From NCBI GenBank assembly GCA_949316235.1, contig OX438748.1:24244575-24308574 (forward strand): a DNA stretch of 64,000 bases. Reading direction: 5' to 3'. Each line of letters opens with the position of its first letter. Positions within the stretch are counted from its first letter, which is position 1. Both the position numbers and the translations under genes were made by a program. This stretch comes from Oegoconia quadripuncta. Lineage: Eukaryota > Arthropoda > Insecta > Lepidoptera > Autostichidae. Positions 35,601 to 43,312 of the stretch are shown here, piece by piece. The notes beneath the pieces are model-generated. The model was not told where the DNA came from, made no database searches, and was given only the letters and a program-made list of their open reading frames with translations.

Positions 35601-38497
35601 GGGAACCGCAAGCTAGGGCCTCTGAAGCTTTTACAAAATTCGGTCAATACCACAGGCTATTGGAAAGGGATGGCATAACGATGTTGAAGGCGTTGAAACC
35701 TGTAAGTACTGAGATGTACCAAATTTAATTTAATTAATTTAACATTAAAAAGAAACTATTTGCAATAGGCTGTTATAAAATTACTGACTATTTAGATAAT
35801 AAGCTAGTGTGGGCTCGATGAGCGGCTCAGCGATAAGCTGAAACTTTCCAGATCCTAGCCGACATGGGCACATACCTCAATAAAGCTATACCGGACACAA
35901 AACTAACAATACGCAAGTATGCTGACACTAAGTTTGAATACCTCTCATATTGTCTCAAAGTGAAAGAAATGGACGATGAGGAATATGGATTCAACGCCCT
36001 ACAGGAGCCGCTTTATAGAGTTGAAACTGGAAACTACGAGTATAGGTAAGAAGAACAAAAAATTAACTACCATTAGGACCTTAACTACAATTACCATATT
36101 CGACTTTAGGATATTAATTAAGTTACAAATCGGAAGAGATTTCTATCAACAATCGATGAAAATACACTTGTTTGGGAACTTACATATTATTATTTTATTG
36201 AAAGGCACTCAATAAAAATGCAGGCTCCAGATGCTATTATTCTTTAAAATTCTTTGAACCCAATTATATTGAAACATTCTAGGTTAATCCTCCGCTGCCG
36301 CCAAGATGCACGAGCAAGGTTTGCCCGACTAAGATCAGATGTGCTCGTGAAACTGGAGCTATTGGACAATAAGAAAACCCAAGACGTCGCGTATCAGCTA
36401 AGGAGGTTCATACAGGGACTGGCTGTTTATCACAAGTAATGTATACAATTAGTAGAAAGGATGACTGGGAGAATGTTAGAGAAAAGTTCATGGAACAAAT
36501 GTGAATGGAAGAAAGAACATCGCGGACGTCATGAAAAAGGGCCAAGGAATGTATGGGAATTGGAAATGACATCTATACGACTCCATGGAGTATATGAAGT
36601 CTTACATACGTAAACGTGTCAATAACGTTACATATTATCGTGTCGAAAACATAATGCCTTTACTTAAAATGCATGAGCCCAAAATACCCGAAATCGAAAT
36701 ACCCTATTATTCATAATACCTTGGCCCAGTACACCTTACTGTACAATTCCGCAATTTGAAATACTAATAATTATTCTGTCAGATTTTAAAATACCAAATA
36801 TTTAAAATTTCAAATTTTCAATTATCCTTAAATTACAAAATCAAAATTAGAATACAATGGTCACGTTTAAAGGTCAAAAGTATTATTGGATAAATGATTA
36901 ATTATCAACTATTTTAACTAAAGAGTAAATATAATATTTGTTTTATTACAAATATGTCAACCTAACATCCAAAGCTTCGCTCCCTCCTTAACATTTTGAA
37001 CCTAACCAACAGTGTCGGGGTGCCCCGAACATTCCGACATTATAATATGTAACCGTCAATACATTTAGTCTTAGACCGAATCGAATGTTTAGATTGTTGG
37101 TAGACAGTGAAATCTTCTGTATATAGAAATGTCAGACTTGATATCAAATTAGTATGTTACAACAAAGACAGAGTTTTCCCGGATACTTAGTTAACCTTAG
37201 TTAATAGGTTCCAGGGACAATATTTTGATTTGATTTGATTTGACTCTATTATGTAAATACATCGATATCGTCATCGCATACTATGTATGATTGGTTGGCT
37301 CATCGCTTGCTCGTTAATTTGACGGTGTCTCATTGGTCTACGTTAACGAAACGTATTAAGTTTTTGCTCGATCCGAACCAATGACACTGCTGTGCATTAG
37401 ATGCTAGAGTATGCTGTTATGCGCACAAGCCCTTAATGGCCTCTTGTGACACCTACAGGAAGAGAGGGTTGGTCTTAATCTGTCGGGAACCAGACTGGTA
37501 TACTTGAACATCAGACATGGTTGAGGAAATACTCAGTAAGCATTTTCATTTTTCTTACAGCGAAACCGTAGAACATCTGAAAGAAAACTCATCATTGTTT
37601 CCAGTTGAAGTGGATCTATCGCAAAACGCCTTCCAATACAAGTCTACTGGCCCAATTAATTCGGTAAGTAACATGTAGTGACTTAAAATAGCGATATGAA
37701 AAACAATAAGCAAGATTAAGCATTGTGGTACATTCAGTCCCTAGATGGGCGACTGGTGACTACTAGATATCATCGGAGGACACGAATCGGCGCTGGGCCC
37801 GTACGTCCAACCCTGTCCAAGTAAGGGGAAATTGTATCTAGGCAGTGGGGGCGTACACCACATGAACTATCAAGTTCAATAGACATAAGCCTCTCTTTCT
37901 AGTGGCTTTACTTTTGGGCAATCAGATTGAGGATATGCCTTTTTTGAGAGCTATTCACAAATGACAATGCTGCCAATCAATGGTCTACTTGGACAAAATT
38001 TTGAAGTATTTTCCAGTTAGATGTAGTGTAAACTGATTATAATTCAATATCCTACCTCCTATAGGTACTACCGGAATCCGGCGAGACATTAGTCCACAAA
38101 TATCGGAATCGGCTAGTTTAAGTAATTTCTGTATTTACAGGATAACCAAGACGACGATGATGATTTAGAATACGGGAAAGAGATAACCGAGTATCATGAT
38201 ATATCCGACAATGACACTAAAGAGCCTAAATCGATGAACAGACGGCAGAAGAACGACACTGACGATACAGACTCTACGCAGCAGCTACTGCCAGAGCTCA
38301 ATGCTGACACAACCGCGAAAACCGACGTTGAGCATCTGTCACTTTTAACAGAACTAGGTTTGGCGGATTTGGGGTCGCCTGTTGACGATTTTGGGGAGTT
38401 CCAAAACGGGGCAATGGACGAATTCTTGCCAAAGAACAGCGGCGATGTGGACGATGTCTTTGATAAGTTGTTGAACGATTTGAATATTGGGAATTAA
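20630..38497 (+). CDS. PICK1: PICK1, PDZ and BAR domain protein (PRKCA-binding protein)
   Basis: Core exons: 20630-20676, 32628-32739, 33749-33877, 34394-34626, 35527-35701, 35852-36045, 36283-36435, 37561-37663, 38141-38497. Phases join without a stop into 500 residues. PICK1 is a peripheral membrane scaffold: its PDZ domain binds C termini of kinase C and receptors, and its arfaptin-homology BAR domain dimerises and bends membranes during vesicle trafficking. Visible marks are acidic FLFEEDK (residues 10-15), the PDZ fold with [10 protein letters not shown] and the conserved CPC at 46-48, [20 protein letters not shown], then [23 protein letters not shown] and the BAR region to about residue 350 ([48 protein letters not shown]). 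The last exon adds an acidic 118-residue tail. Four phase-compatible extra exons lie in intron 1 and are listed separately; with all of them the protein would be 601 residues. The identity is secure; the 5' structure is the uncertain part. Confidence 0.95.
20875..20973 (+). CDS. PICK1 candidate cassette exon A (33 codons)
   Basis: The acceptor TATTTTGGTGTCAG is preceded by a perfect TACTAAT branch-point word; the donor is GTAAAG. It is phase 2 in and out, 99 bp. It reads [18 protein letters not shown]... and ends HNMFEDK plus AT. The end mimics exon 1 (FEEDK plus AT), so an ATG inside it (20879) could also make it an alternative first exon. Its function is unknown; proline- and aromatic-rich. 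Confidence 0.6.
20977..22239 (+). other. PICK1 intron 1, first part
   Basis: AT-rich intron with no repeat ends recognised. A good acceptor at about 21535 (TTTTTTGTGTAG) opens a 30-codon frame but has no donor and is not counted. Confidence 0.5.
22240..22860. repeat. GC-rich block in PICK1 intron 1, unidentified
   Basis: A CG-rich stretch (for example 'cgccgcgtcggcgacgcggc' near 22303) with repeated GATGCGACGA-like and CACAGTGAAT-like words in both orientations. It is probably a decayed DNA transposon. No ORF with family resemblance was found. Confidence 0.35.
23140..23196 (+). CDS. PICK1 candidate cassette exon B (19 codons)
   Basis: The acceptor follows a pyrimidine-rich tract (TTTATTTGTTTGATTAG); the donor AAAG|GTAAGC is close to consensus. 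Phase 2 in and out, 57 bp, reading [18 protein letters not shown]. It is only 92 bp upstream of exon C, so the two may be spliced as a pair. Confidence 0.6.
23289..23339 (+). CDS. PICK1 candidate cassette exon C (17 codons)
   Basis: Acceptor CTTTTTTGTTCAG and perfect donor GTAAGT. Phase 2 in and out, 51 bp, reading [16 protein letters not shown]. It is hydrophilic and charged and would lengthen the disordered N terminus. Confidence 0.6.
24051..24300. repeat. Retroposon relic with a 21-bp inverted repeat
   Basis: The arms at 24176-24196 and 24204-24224 pair with one mismatch (core GATCATTGAGCAG / CTGCTCAATGATC). The following text ('ccagcatttactcccgtaaa') recurs near 62555 and marks a shared dispersed repeat. 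Confidence 0.5.
24503..25818 (-). mobile_element. Full-length mariner transposon
   Basis: 1316 bp bounded by a TA target duplication (24501-24502 and 25819-25820), as expected for Tc1/mariner. The imperfect inverted ends share GTATCGGGAA(T/A)(A/T)TGTCAATAA. The flanking tandem repeat gives the empty-site sequence (ATGTA/TAACATAAC), so the insertion point is exact. It carries one uninterrupted transposase gene. Confidence 0.92.
24554..25627 (-). CDS. Mariner transposase
   Basis: 357 residues, the usual mariner length is about 345-360. An N-terminal pair of helix-turn-helix modules (roughly 1-110) binds the inverted ends, with the SGRPS linker at 62-66. The catalytic DDE/D triad is D158 (TGDETWV), D253 (HHDNAPSH) and D288 (YSPDMAPSD). 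34 residues separate the last two, the D34D signature of mariner. The interdomain motif reads LVPKEL where many mariners have WVPHEL. No frameshift or stop is present, so activity is possible but untested. Confidence 0.93.
   Translation of the reverse strand: MENIVEQRVCLKFCVSNDISCGESLKMLRNTYGESCISKTRAYEWYKAFKEGREVVVDLPRSGRPSTATTKENIDRIKKLVLENRRMNLRELASEVNISFKSVHNILIDILGMKRVAARLVPKELNFVQKAQRKHVAEDMVSRASTDPTFMKRIITGDETWVYEYDMQTSQQSSEWRLENEPKPKKPRQSRSKIKVMLTVFFDYRGVVHSEFLPEGETVNKEYYLGVMKRLRESIRRKRPDLWQHNSWMLHHDNAPSHTAIIVKEFLAKNSTKVLDQAPYSPDMAPSDFFLFPKLKLPLRGKRFESIEAIKENSLNELKAIPQIAYEKCMEDWVKRWRCCIASDGAYFEGDKINLDE
26188..26283 (+). CDS. PICK1 candidate cassette exon D (32 codons)
   Basis: Acceptor CCATTTATTCAG, donor GTGAGT. 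Phase 2 in and out, 96 bp, reading [19 protein letters not shown] and then [12 protein letters not shown] before AT. Spliced to 32628 it gives QDL-M-GMTV. Its acceptor sits just past the 121-bp tandem array. Confidence 0.6.
26500..26740 (+). repeat. LINE-like 3' end with TATC tail
   Basis: Related to 140-300 and 5880-6000. It ends 'acaaataaacgatgtatcta tctatc'. Confidence 0.5.
27715..28022 (+). pseudogene. LINE C terminus and 3' end (family E)
   Basis: Encodes the C terminus of a LINE polyprotein ([39 protein letters not shown]), followed by the family E 3' end and an A-rich tail with AATAATAAT. Strongly 5'-truncated. The minus-strand sister copy at 29712-30200 is longer. Confidence 0.75.
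28087..28388. mobile_element. MITE with CGAAAGCCAT motif repeats
   Basis: The inverted ends are long (left 'tttcgaaagacatataagcg', right 'cgcttatgtctttcgaaat'), with outer GGACCC/GGGTCC. Internal CGAAA(A/C)GCCAT-like words are repeated. The inner part ('gttggttaggttcaaggtta') resembles 36960-37030 in inverted orientation. Confidence 0.6.
28560..28860. repeat. GC-rich insert, unidentified
   Basis: About 300 bp of GC-rich sequence in an AT-rich intron ('gggggacccccccgcgccca', 'cattcccggagggcgtctag'). Short frames exist on both strands but match no family. It is probably the 3' part of a non-LTR element. Confidence 0.4.
29122..29240 (-). repeat. Dispersed repeat family D fragment
   Basis: Reverse complement of the 6010-6095 block, with extension 'ccataaaatataataaaacg' shared inversely with about 15470-15495. 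Confidence 0.5.
29712..30200 (-). pseudogene. LINE C terminus and 3' end (family E), minus copy
   Basis: A poly-T at 29718-29733 is the reversed A tail. On the minus strand a 114-codon frame (29782-30126) reads [20 protein letters not shown], then the same [10 protein letters not shown]...[14 protein letters not shown] tail as 27715-28022. It is more complete than its sister but lacks the reverse transcriptase. Confidence 0.75.
30318..30402 (+). repeat. Dispersed repeat family D fragment
   Basis: Same block as 6010-6095. Confidence 0.5.
30895..31020 (+). repeat. Decayed tRNA-like SINE
   Basis: A B-box-like word (GGATTCGAATACCGCTAGG) with downstream 'tgtgttaaagagcagacatt' suggests an old family C copy. 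The A box is lost. Confidence 0.35.
31021..32520 (+). other. PICK1 intron 1, last part
   Basis: Mostly unique AT-rich intron. A GC-richer patch at 32330-32430 with a TCAGTT initiator-like word lies 240 bp before the PDZ exon. It could be an internal promoter but this is weak. No exon with matching phase was found. Confidence 0.35.
32628..32739 (+). CDS. PICK1: PICK1 exon 2: PDZ start with CPC motif
   Basis: Acceptor TATGTTTCAG, donor GTAAGT. Encodes [20 protein letters not shown], then the PDZ carboxylate-binding loop region (ISIGGG) and LCPCLYIVQ with the CPC motif known to bind zinc and lipid in PICK1. Confidence 0.92.
32740..33748 (+). other. PICK1 intron 2
   Basis: A GC-rich patch at 32770-32890 follows the donor. 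At 33177-33618 two overlapping minus-strand frames (81 and 76 codons) could be one broken reading frame of unknown origin. A plus-strand frame at 33084 begins like a signal peptide ([20 protein letters not shown]) and runs into a GTAGGT donor. None can be tied to a gene. Confidence 0.3.
33749..33877 (+). CDS. PICK1: PICK1 exon 3: PDZ second half
   Basis: Phase 0 on both sides, 43 codons. Encodes [19 protein letters not shown] and the PDZ alpha-2 helix [10 protein letters not shown], which lines the ligand groove. Acceptor TATTTCAG, donor GTAAGA. Confidence 0.95.
34036..34367 (-). repeat. SINE family A in PICK1 intron 3
   Basis: A complete copy on the minus strand: poly-T (reversed tail) at the left, tRNA-like head at the right with A box GTGGCTCAATG and a B-box region. 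It ends 26 bp before the exon 4 acceptor junction. Confidence 0.8.
34394..34626 (+). CDS. PICK1: PICK1 exon 4: PDZ end and linker to BAR
   Basis: Encodes [20 protein letters not shown] and [20 protein letters not shown], the highly conserved linker and first BAR helix. Phase 0 in, phase 2 out. Acceptor CATTCCAG, donor GTAACT. Confidence 0.95.
35235..35380. mobile_element. Harbinger-like MITE, short copy in PICK1 intron 4
   Basis: Ends GGCCCGTATTAATAAAT / GGTTTATTAATACGGGCC with the 3-bp duplication ATA on both sides. It shares its internal deletion with 13772-13916, so both descend from one deleted master. Confidence 0.75.
35527..35701 (+). CDS. PICK1: PICK1 exon 5: BAR domain
   Basis: Encodes [20 protein letters not shown] and [20 protein letters not shown], matching BAR helix 1-2 of PICK1. 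Phase 2 in, phase 0 out, donor GTAAGT. Confidence 0.95.
35852..36045 (+). CDS. PICK1: PICK1 exon 6: BAR domain
   Basis: Encodes [20 protein letters not shown] and [19 protein letters not shown], the most conserved BAR segment. It ends in NYEY plus AG before GTAAGA; phase 0 in, phase 2 out. Confidence 0.95.
36283..36435 (+). CDS. PICK1: PICK1 exon 7: BAR domain
   Basis: Encodes [20 protein letters not shown] and [20 protein letters not shown]. The acceptor GAAACATTCTAG is weak in pyrimidines, but the protein match is clear. Donor GTAATG; phase 2 in and out. Confidence 0.93.
36640..37045. mobile_element. Decayed MITE in PICK1 intron 7
   Basis: AAATACC and TAATAAT-like words repeat. The right part ('aacctaaccaacagtgtcgg') is the inverted counterpart of the inner part of 28087-28388. 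Boundaries are uncertain. Confidence 0.35.
37561..37663 (+). CDS. PICK1: PICK1 exon 8: end of BAR and linker
   Basis: Encodes [20 protein letters not shown] and [14 protein letters not shown]. The FPVEVDL motif is conserved with human FPIEVDL. Acceptor TTTTTCTTACAG, donor GTAAGT; phase 2 in, phase 0 out. Confidence 0.93.
38141..38497 (+). CDS. PICK1: PICK1 exon 9: acidic C-terminal tail and stop
   Basis: 118 codons and TAA. Starts [20 protein letters not shown], then a low-complexity stretch, then a more structured end [19 protein letters not shown] ... [14 protein letters not shown]. Human PICK1 also ends acidic but shorter; the tail curbs membrane binding in mammals, and the same role here is inference. 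Confidence 0.92.
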   Translation, partial: DNQDDDDDLEYGKEITEYHDISDNDTKEPKSMNRRQKNDTDDTDSTQQLLPELNADTTAKTDVEHLSLLTELGLADLGSPVDDFGEFQNGAMDEFLPKNSGDVDDVFDKLLNDLNIGN

Positions 38498-40016
38498 AGG
38501 GTTTTAGACAAACATAATTTGTTTTATTTATGGGAAGTGCAAACTATGGTCTAAAGTTCAGATGAGTTTAAATTCAAACTCACAAAATGTGCAATCGTAT
38601 GGATATTGACATTTGTGAGTTTGAGTGAAGCCCATAACAGCCATGTCTTATTTTTCTTATTTCTTCCGTTTATAAGTCAGTCTCAGTCAAAACAAGTAAT
38701 TCGTCGTATACTTGGCGTATACAGAGTCTAGTCACGGTCAAGTCATTCTTCACTAAAGTAGTAGAATGCTTTACAAAACATTTTGGCGGCTTCTTGTGGG
38801 AACCCGAAAGCTTCGTTACGCACTTCCCTTCACTTGTACACCATCACTAACTTTTGCTGCATAATATTCTGCCATTATTAAGCTTAAAAAGTGAGAATGC
38901 ACAAATTATAACAATTATAAAGAAAATTGCAACTTCACTCGCCGAGATCCCGCCAAAAAGCCCCTGTGGCGTACAAGTGTCGGAACACGCAGGGCCGCAT
39001 AGAGGATGCCCCATAGTTTGTGGTCACCGCACAAGCACCGGTTGTCGTCCGTGTAGCCCCACTTAGACATGTTCTCTCGGCATCTACCGACTCCAGTACG
39101 CAGTCCATTGAGTGACTTCCATATAAGACATATTTATTTAATTGTTTTACACATACTGCATAACAGTAAAGTTAACAATACAAACTAGTCGCCAAATTAT
39201 ATCTTAATCATTTAAAATGTTTAACAGAGATGGACTATATCCTGGAATTCCTGGATATATTACTTACAATAGATCACATGTTATCACGGAGTTCCACACA
39301 GCTAGTTTAAATAAACAGCAATATCATTTAATATTTTTTATTCATTTACAAAAGTGACAAAAAGACTTAAAATAAATAGGCAGACACACAAAGGACGAAC
39401 TTAAGAAGTTTATGGCATCTCTCGTTGAAAGAAAATATTGGTTACAATCTATCTAATGGCAAAACCAATGTAATAAGTTACAGCCCAAAAATTCATAGAG
39501 TTAATATAAACATACATAGATTGCTAAAATCTAACCCTTCCTTTTGGCTTTGTTTGCAGTAGTAAAAAAGAACCCCTTGTGAACAATGTTTGCGAAATTC
39601 GAAAAGTTGCAATATTAAGAATCAAACAATAGTTAATTCAGTAAGTAACGCTAACATTTTCATATTTATCTTGCCTGTTTGGGCTGTCCTGCATGCAAAT
39701 TACCTCGTTGCCACCCCCAGTCTGAATAGATAGGTCCTGTTGGCAGTGTCAATTAGTAAGCAACTGCTTAGGACATCTTAGGTCACGGGTGCACCAAAAT
39801 CACAGCCCAGCAATGAGTCCATCAAGTCCCTACGGGATCCGCTCTCGTAGAGAATGAGTTGAATTTTATCCTACGATGTAGACCCGATCAGAAATAGTAT
39901 AAGTTTTTGTTAGATATACTTTAATAGAGGGTGAGATAAAGTGCAGATAGGCTTAATCTGGCACACTTGGAATACCGTGATATGATAATAACTTCATAAA
40001 TAGTATACGTTCTTCA
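38498..40016. other. Convergent intergenic region
   Basis: Between the 3' ends of PICK1 and the minus-strand secreted gene. It holds family B copy 3 (38638-38966). A plus-strand AATAAA near 39310 and minus-strand AATAAA near 39336 are possible poly-A signals for the two genes but are far from the stops. Confidence 0.4.
38638..38966 (-). repeat. Dispersed repeat family B, copy 3
   Basis: Reverse complement of 3935-4312 and 20094-20405, starting about 140 bp after the PICK1 stop. Confidence 0.65.
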
Positions 40017-42576
40017 CTATGGTAACTCAAAAGCCAGTAACAAGTCTTTCGCCTGTAGAGATCTTAATGTCTGCCCGTAATATTTCAGGGTTTCCTTCTG
40101 AGTTGGCGGAATTAAGGCTAGGATCTTCTTCTGTTTCGCCTCAATCAACCTTCTGCCGTATTTGATTTTGGGTAATATATGTAAATAGTCGTACTCTTTT
40201 AGCTTCTCGAAATCAATGCTGTCAGTGAGCTGGTGTATGCTGGAAGCTGCTGTGTCAGCCAAAATTTGAATCTTTGTGGAAACATTTTCTGTCAATTTGT
40301 TAATGTCAACAGTTGCTATTGATGACTGGACTGTAATGAGAAGGGCGACCTGAAATTTATGGAATAAATCAGTATTTGTGACTACATCATCTCTCTGGCG
40401 TGCTTCATCATCATCATTACATCAGTCACTGGACGTGCACTGCTGAACATAGATCTCCCCCGTAGATTCCTAGAGCGTTTCGGTTGGAAGCGACACTTTA
40501 TCTATTTGACGACCTGTTTGGTGTAGTGGTTAAAAATTCTGACTGCTATACCAAAAGGTCGCGGGTTCGAATCCTGCTAGGGGCATATGTTTGTATGATG
40601 AATACAGACATGTGTTTTCCGAGTTATGGATGTTTTTCATTTATTTATTTATTTGCAAAAAAAAATGTATTTGTGTAGTTTATTAACGATTAGGTATCCA
40701 TAATACAAGCCTAGTTGCTTAGTATGGAACTAGATGGCGCTGTGTGTATGTGCATAGATATTTATTTATTATTTTAATAATATCAGAGGGCGGAGTGTGA
40801 GTTTTGTTTCGACTTAACTTTACTACCTCGTTCATGTTTACGTGACGATTTGAATGGAGAAATGTACAGCGCCTCTAGCGGATAGTTTGCAAAACGATTT
40901 TTTTCATAGGGACTTTTATCGTAAACGCGAACGCGATGGTAAAGTTAAAAACGAGACAAAACTTACACTTCGCACACTGGTCGTTTATTCACCTTGTGAG
41001 TGAAGTCCTACGCTGCGCTTGCCGGGGTGTGGTCCCCACTCGAGTACTTTAATGTAATACTTTAAGGTGGAACCGGCCACCAGTTCTTCGAGCTATGTGC
41101 CCTGCCCACTGCCACTTCAACTTACTAATCCGCTGGGCTATGTCAGTGCCTTTAGTTCGCCTACGGATTTTTAGGTACTTCCACATAGTGAAACGCCGAG
41201 CATCGCCCTCTCCATAGCTCGTTGCTTGAATGACCGCCTCCGTGGCTCAATGTAAACAACATTGGGTTTACGATTCGGAGGTCGCGGGTTCGATCCCCAG
41301 CGGAGTACATATTTAAGTACTCGGTTTGGTTGGTGGTAGGGCATTTTAAATGTCCGCCAGGCTACCTTATCTTATCTAAATCTGCCACCAAGCAACAATG
41401 TTAATGGCATTGTTGTGTTCCGGTTGTCAGAGGTAAGATAGCCAGTCCCCCAAATGTGTTGGGGTTTCCGGGTCAGTACGCTTCCACCTTCGACTTCATC
41501 TTCACTTAACATCAGGTGTGATTGAGGTCAAGTACAAACCCGTTGCGCATAAAAAAAAAATTAGGTTTCTTATGAGGCCCTAGACCACGTTTCATAAGTT
41601 ATCACTGGTGGGTGACACACATTGATTTAGACTTTCGTCTTCAAGCACTTAGGTAAAAGACGTTGAGCAGTTTCCTGAACGCTGCTTGCTTCTTCCAAAT
41701 ACTAGAATGGGAAGGAAAGCGTCGCTCCACAGGAAAGATCACACAAATACAGTGACAACGATCAGATCACTTGAATAAACACATTCCAGGTAACAACAAA
41801 AAAGAGAAAGACTTAAACGAAAATCACTAATAGTAGAACCAAGAGGCAATACTAATCTTTTAAATAAAGGGCCAATGACACGAGCACTACACACACTCAA
41901 TGAGATAGCAGACAGAACAGATATTGTCATATGCAGTATGAGGGAATTTAAAAAAGTCGCGATATTTGTACTGTTATTTAGTATAGGTAGATATAGTTGG
42001 TATACATCATTGTCATTAGTTACTTATCGCATTGGAGTAATCTGTAATGATAGTTATAAACTTGGTAAATAAATACTTTATAATAAATATAAAATTTGAC
42101 GACCTCTTTGGTGTAGTGGTTAGCAACTCTGACCACTATACCAAAAGGTTGCGGGTTCGAATCCCGCTAGGGGCATATGTTTGTGTGATGAATACGGACA
42201 TGTGTACCCTAGTTATGGATGTTTTTCATTTATAATAAGTATTTATTTACAAAAAAAAAAGTATTTATGTAGTATATCAACCATCTGGTATCCACAACAC
42301 AAGCCTATAGTTGCTTACTGTGGAACTAGATGGCGCTGTGTGTATGTCAAGGATATTTATATTATACTTATATTTATATTAAGTATATTATAAATAAATA
42401 AATAAACAAAAGGCAGTAATCTTACGTATGTTGATGCCCACTCCGAAGTCAGCCTATTGCTTTCCGTATCCAGCAACTTCCACAAAACTTTTACAGGTCA
42501 TAGGACTTGAACGAAACTAAGTAAAAGTAAAAGTAAATACACGTACCAGAACTGGGAGCTTCATGAGGTTTGACAT
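40017..42576 (-). CDS. Unknown predicted secreted protein, 120 aa, two exons
   Basis: Exon 1 is 42547-42576 (ATG plus nine codons, donor GTACGT). Exon 2 is 40017-40349 (acceptor ATAAATTTCAG; 110 codons and TAG). The junction is phase 0. The N terminus MSNLMKLPVLVALLITVQSS is a clear signal peptide, with MKLPV at residue 5 as an alternative start; an in-frame TGA lies just upstream. The mature part (from about T23) has no cysteine, is rich in Leu, Ile, Lys and looks helical: INKLTENVSTKIQILADTA, then KLKEYDYLHILPKIKYGRRL, and LKYYGQTLRSLQAKDLLLAF before a final ELP. I do not recognise the family. A TATA box and initiator lie upstream. The 2.2-kb intron holds two SINEs, LINE relics and a MITE. 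Confidence 0.7.
40395..40495 (-). repeat. RTE-like LINE 3' end
   Basis: CATCATCATCATTACATC followed by 'cactggacgtgcactgctga' is the reverse complement of the usual TGATGATG-ended LINE tail. Further pieces of the same element type lie at 41030-41220. Confidence 0.55.
40505..40785 (+). repeat. tRNA-derived SINE family C, long copy
   Basis: A box GGTGTAGTGGTTAAAAAT, B box GGGTTCGAATCCTGC, then a body with 'gatgaatacagacatg', ACTAGATGGCGCTGTGTGTA and an AT-rich tail. Nearly identical to 42098-42410, which lies in the same intron. Confidence 0.75.
40786..40985. mobile_element. Long-TIR MITE, copy 1
   Basis: About 200 bp, almost wholly a pair of inverted arms: left GCGGAGTGTGAGTTTTGTTT, right the complement of GCGAAGTGTAAGTTTTGTCT, continuing through TAACTTTA and CGTTCATGTTTACG. 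It lies in the intron of the secreted-protein gene. Copy 2 is at 43313-43510. Confidence 0.7.
41030..41225 (-). pseudogene. RTE-like LINE fragment
   Basis: On the minus strand it reads like the region before the C terminus of RTE-type elements ('agtggcagtgggcagggcac', 'ccaccagttcttcgagctat' on plus). Same region as 1590-1690 and 60180-60290. Confidence 0.5.
41233..41561 (+). repeat. tRNA-derived SINE family A, complete plus copy
   Basis: The best reference copy in the window. Head ACCGCCTCCGTGGCTCAATG with A box, B box GGGTTCGATCCCCAG, a 200-bp unrelated body ('gttggtggtagggcatttta', 'ggtgtgattgaggtcaagta') and an A10 tail. Confidence 0.85.
42098..42412 (+). repeat. tRNA-derived SINE family C, long copy 2
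   Basis: As 40505-40785: A box GGTGTAGTGGTTAGCA, B box GGGTTCGAATCCCGC, ACTAGATGGCGCTGTGTGTA, then an AT-rich tail ending AATAAATAAATAAAC. No full tRNA cloverleaf is expected because the body differs. Confidence 0.75.
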
Positions 42577-42599
42577 GTCCAACAGTCAGCTGATTAACA

Positions 42600-42635
42600 A
42601 CTGAACCATAGTGACTAATGGACAGTTAATATAAA
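42600..42635 (-). promoter_or_regulatory. TATA box and initiator of the 120-aa secreted gene
   Basis: On the minus strand TTTATATTAA (42626-42635) is followed by an arthropod initiator TCAGT (42600-42604). The first T of TATATTAA is 31 bases before the initiator A (42602), the ideal spacing. This gives a 5' UTR of about 26 bases before the ATG at 42574-42576. Confidence 0.65.
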
Positions 42636-42744
42636 CTGCTGTTGCATCTTGCTAAACTCTTTGGAAGTCTTATTCTGAGAAAAATAAACTGCCTATAGTA
42701 TGTAAGCATAGAAGTAAGCAGTCGACATCGCTTATTAGCATGTG

Positions 42745-42870
42745 GATCGACTTTAATGACTGATTGCTGTAGGTAGTGGATAGTGACCCTGTCAGCGAAA
42801 ACAACGGTTGCGAGTTCGATTCACGAGGCGGGTAAATGTTTGTGTGATGAATACGTACATTTATTCCTGA
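42745..42870 (+). repeat. tRNA-derived SINE family C fragment
   Basis: GTAGGTAGTGGATAGTGACC and GGTTGCGAGTTCGATTCACG mark decayed A and B boxes. The text resembles 19828-19912 reversed. It lies about 145 bp upstream of the putative promoter. Confidence 0.5.
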
Positions 42871-43049
42871 GTCATGGATGTTTTAACATTGAGAGAACAA
42901 GGGAAATGTGGCATTAATGCGCTTGAATTTAGCTTGTAAGAATTTTTTAAATATCTTGTTAAATAATAACTAAAAATAATAAATAAATTTTTCGGACACT
43001 TACACTAATCACCTAGCTCCAAACTAAGCTTACACTATGGATAGTAGAT

Positions 43050-43300
43050 AAACATCCATGACTCGGGACTAAATGTTCGTATTCATCACACAAACATTTA
43101 CCCCTTGCGGGATTCGAAGCCGCAACCGTTAGTTTCGCTGACCGTCCACTATCTAATCTTATAAGTCTGCTGTCAAAAAGCAATGTTTAATAGCATTGTT
43201 GTGTTTCGGTTGTTAGAGATAAGATAGCCAGCCCCTCAAATAAGATGGGGTTTCCGAGTCAGTACCTACCTACCAGTAAAGTGCTAACCCGTTGTGCGTA
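43050..43300 (-). repeat. SINE C head joined to a SINE A fragment
   Basis: 43060-43150 is a family C head on the minus strand (B box in 'gcgggattcgaagccgcaac'). From 43160 the text switches to the plus-strand body of family A ('gttgtgtttcggttgttaga' to 'gctaacccgttgtgcgtaaa'). Confidence 0.55.
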
Positions 43301-43312
43301 AAAAAATCACCT

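Noticed and set aside
40505..42180. tRNA genes at the A/B-box sequences
   Set aside because: The boxes are followed by long repeated bodies with A-rich tails and occur in many copies, so these are SINEs.
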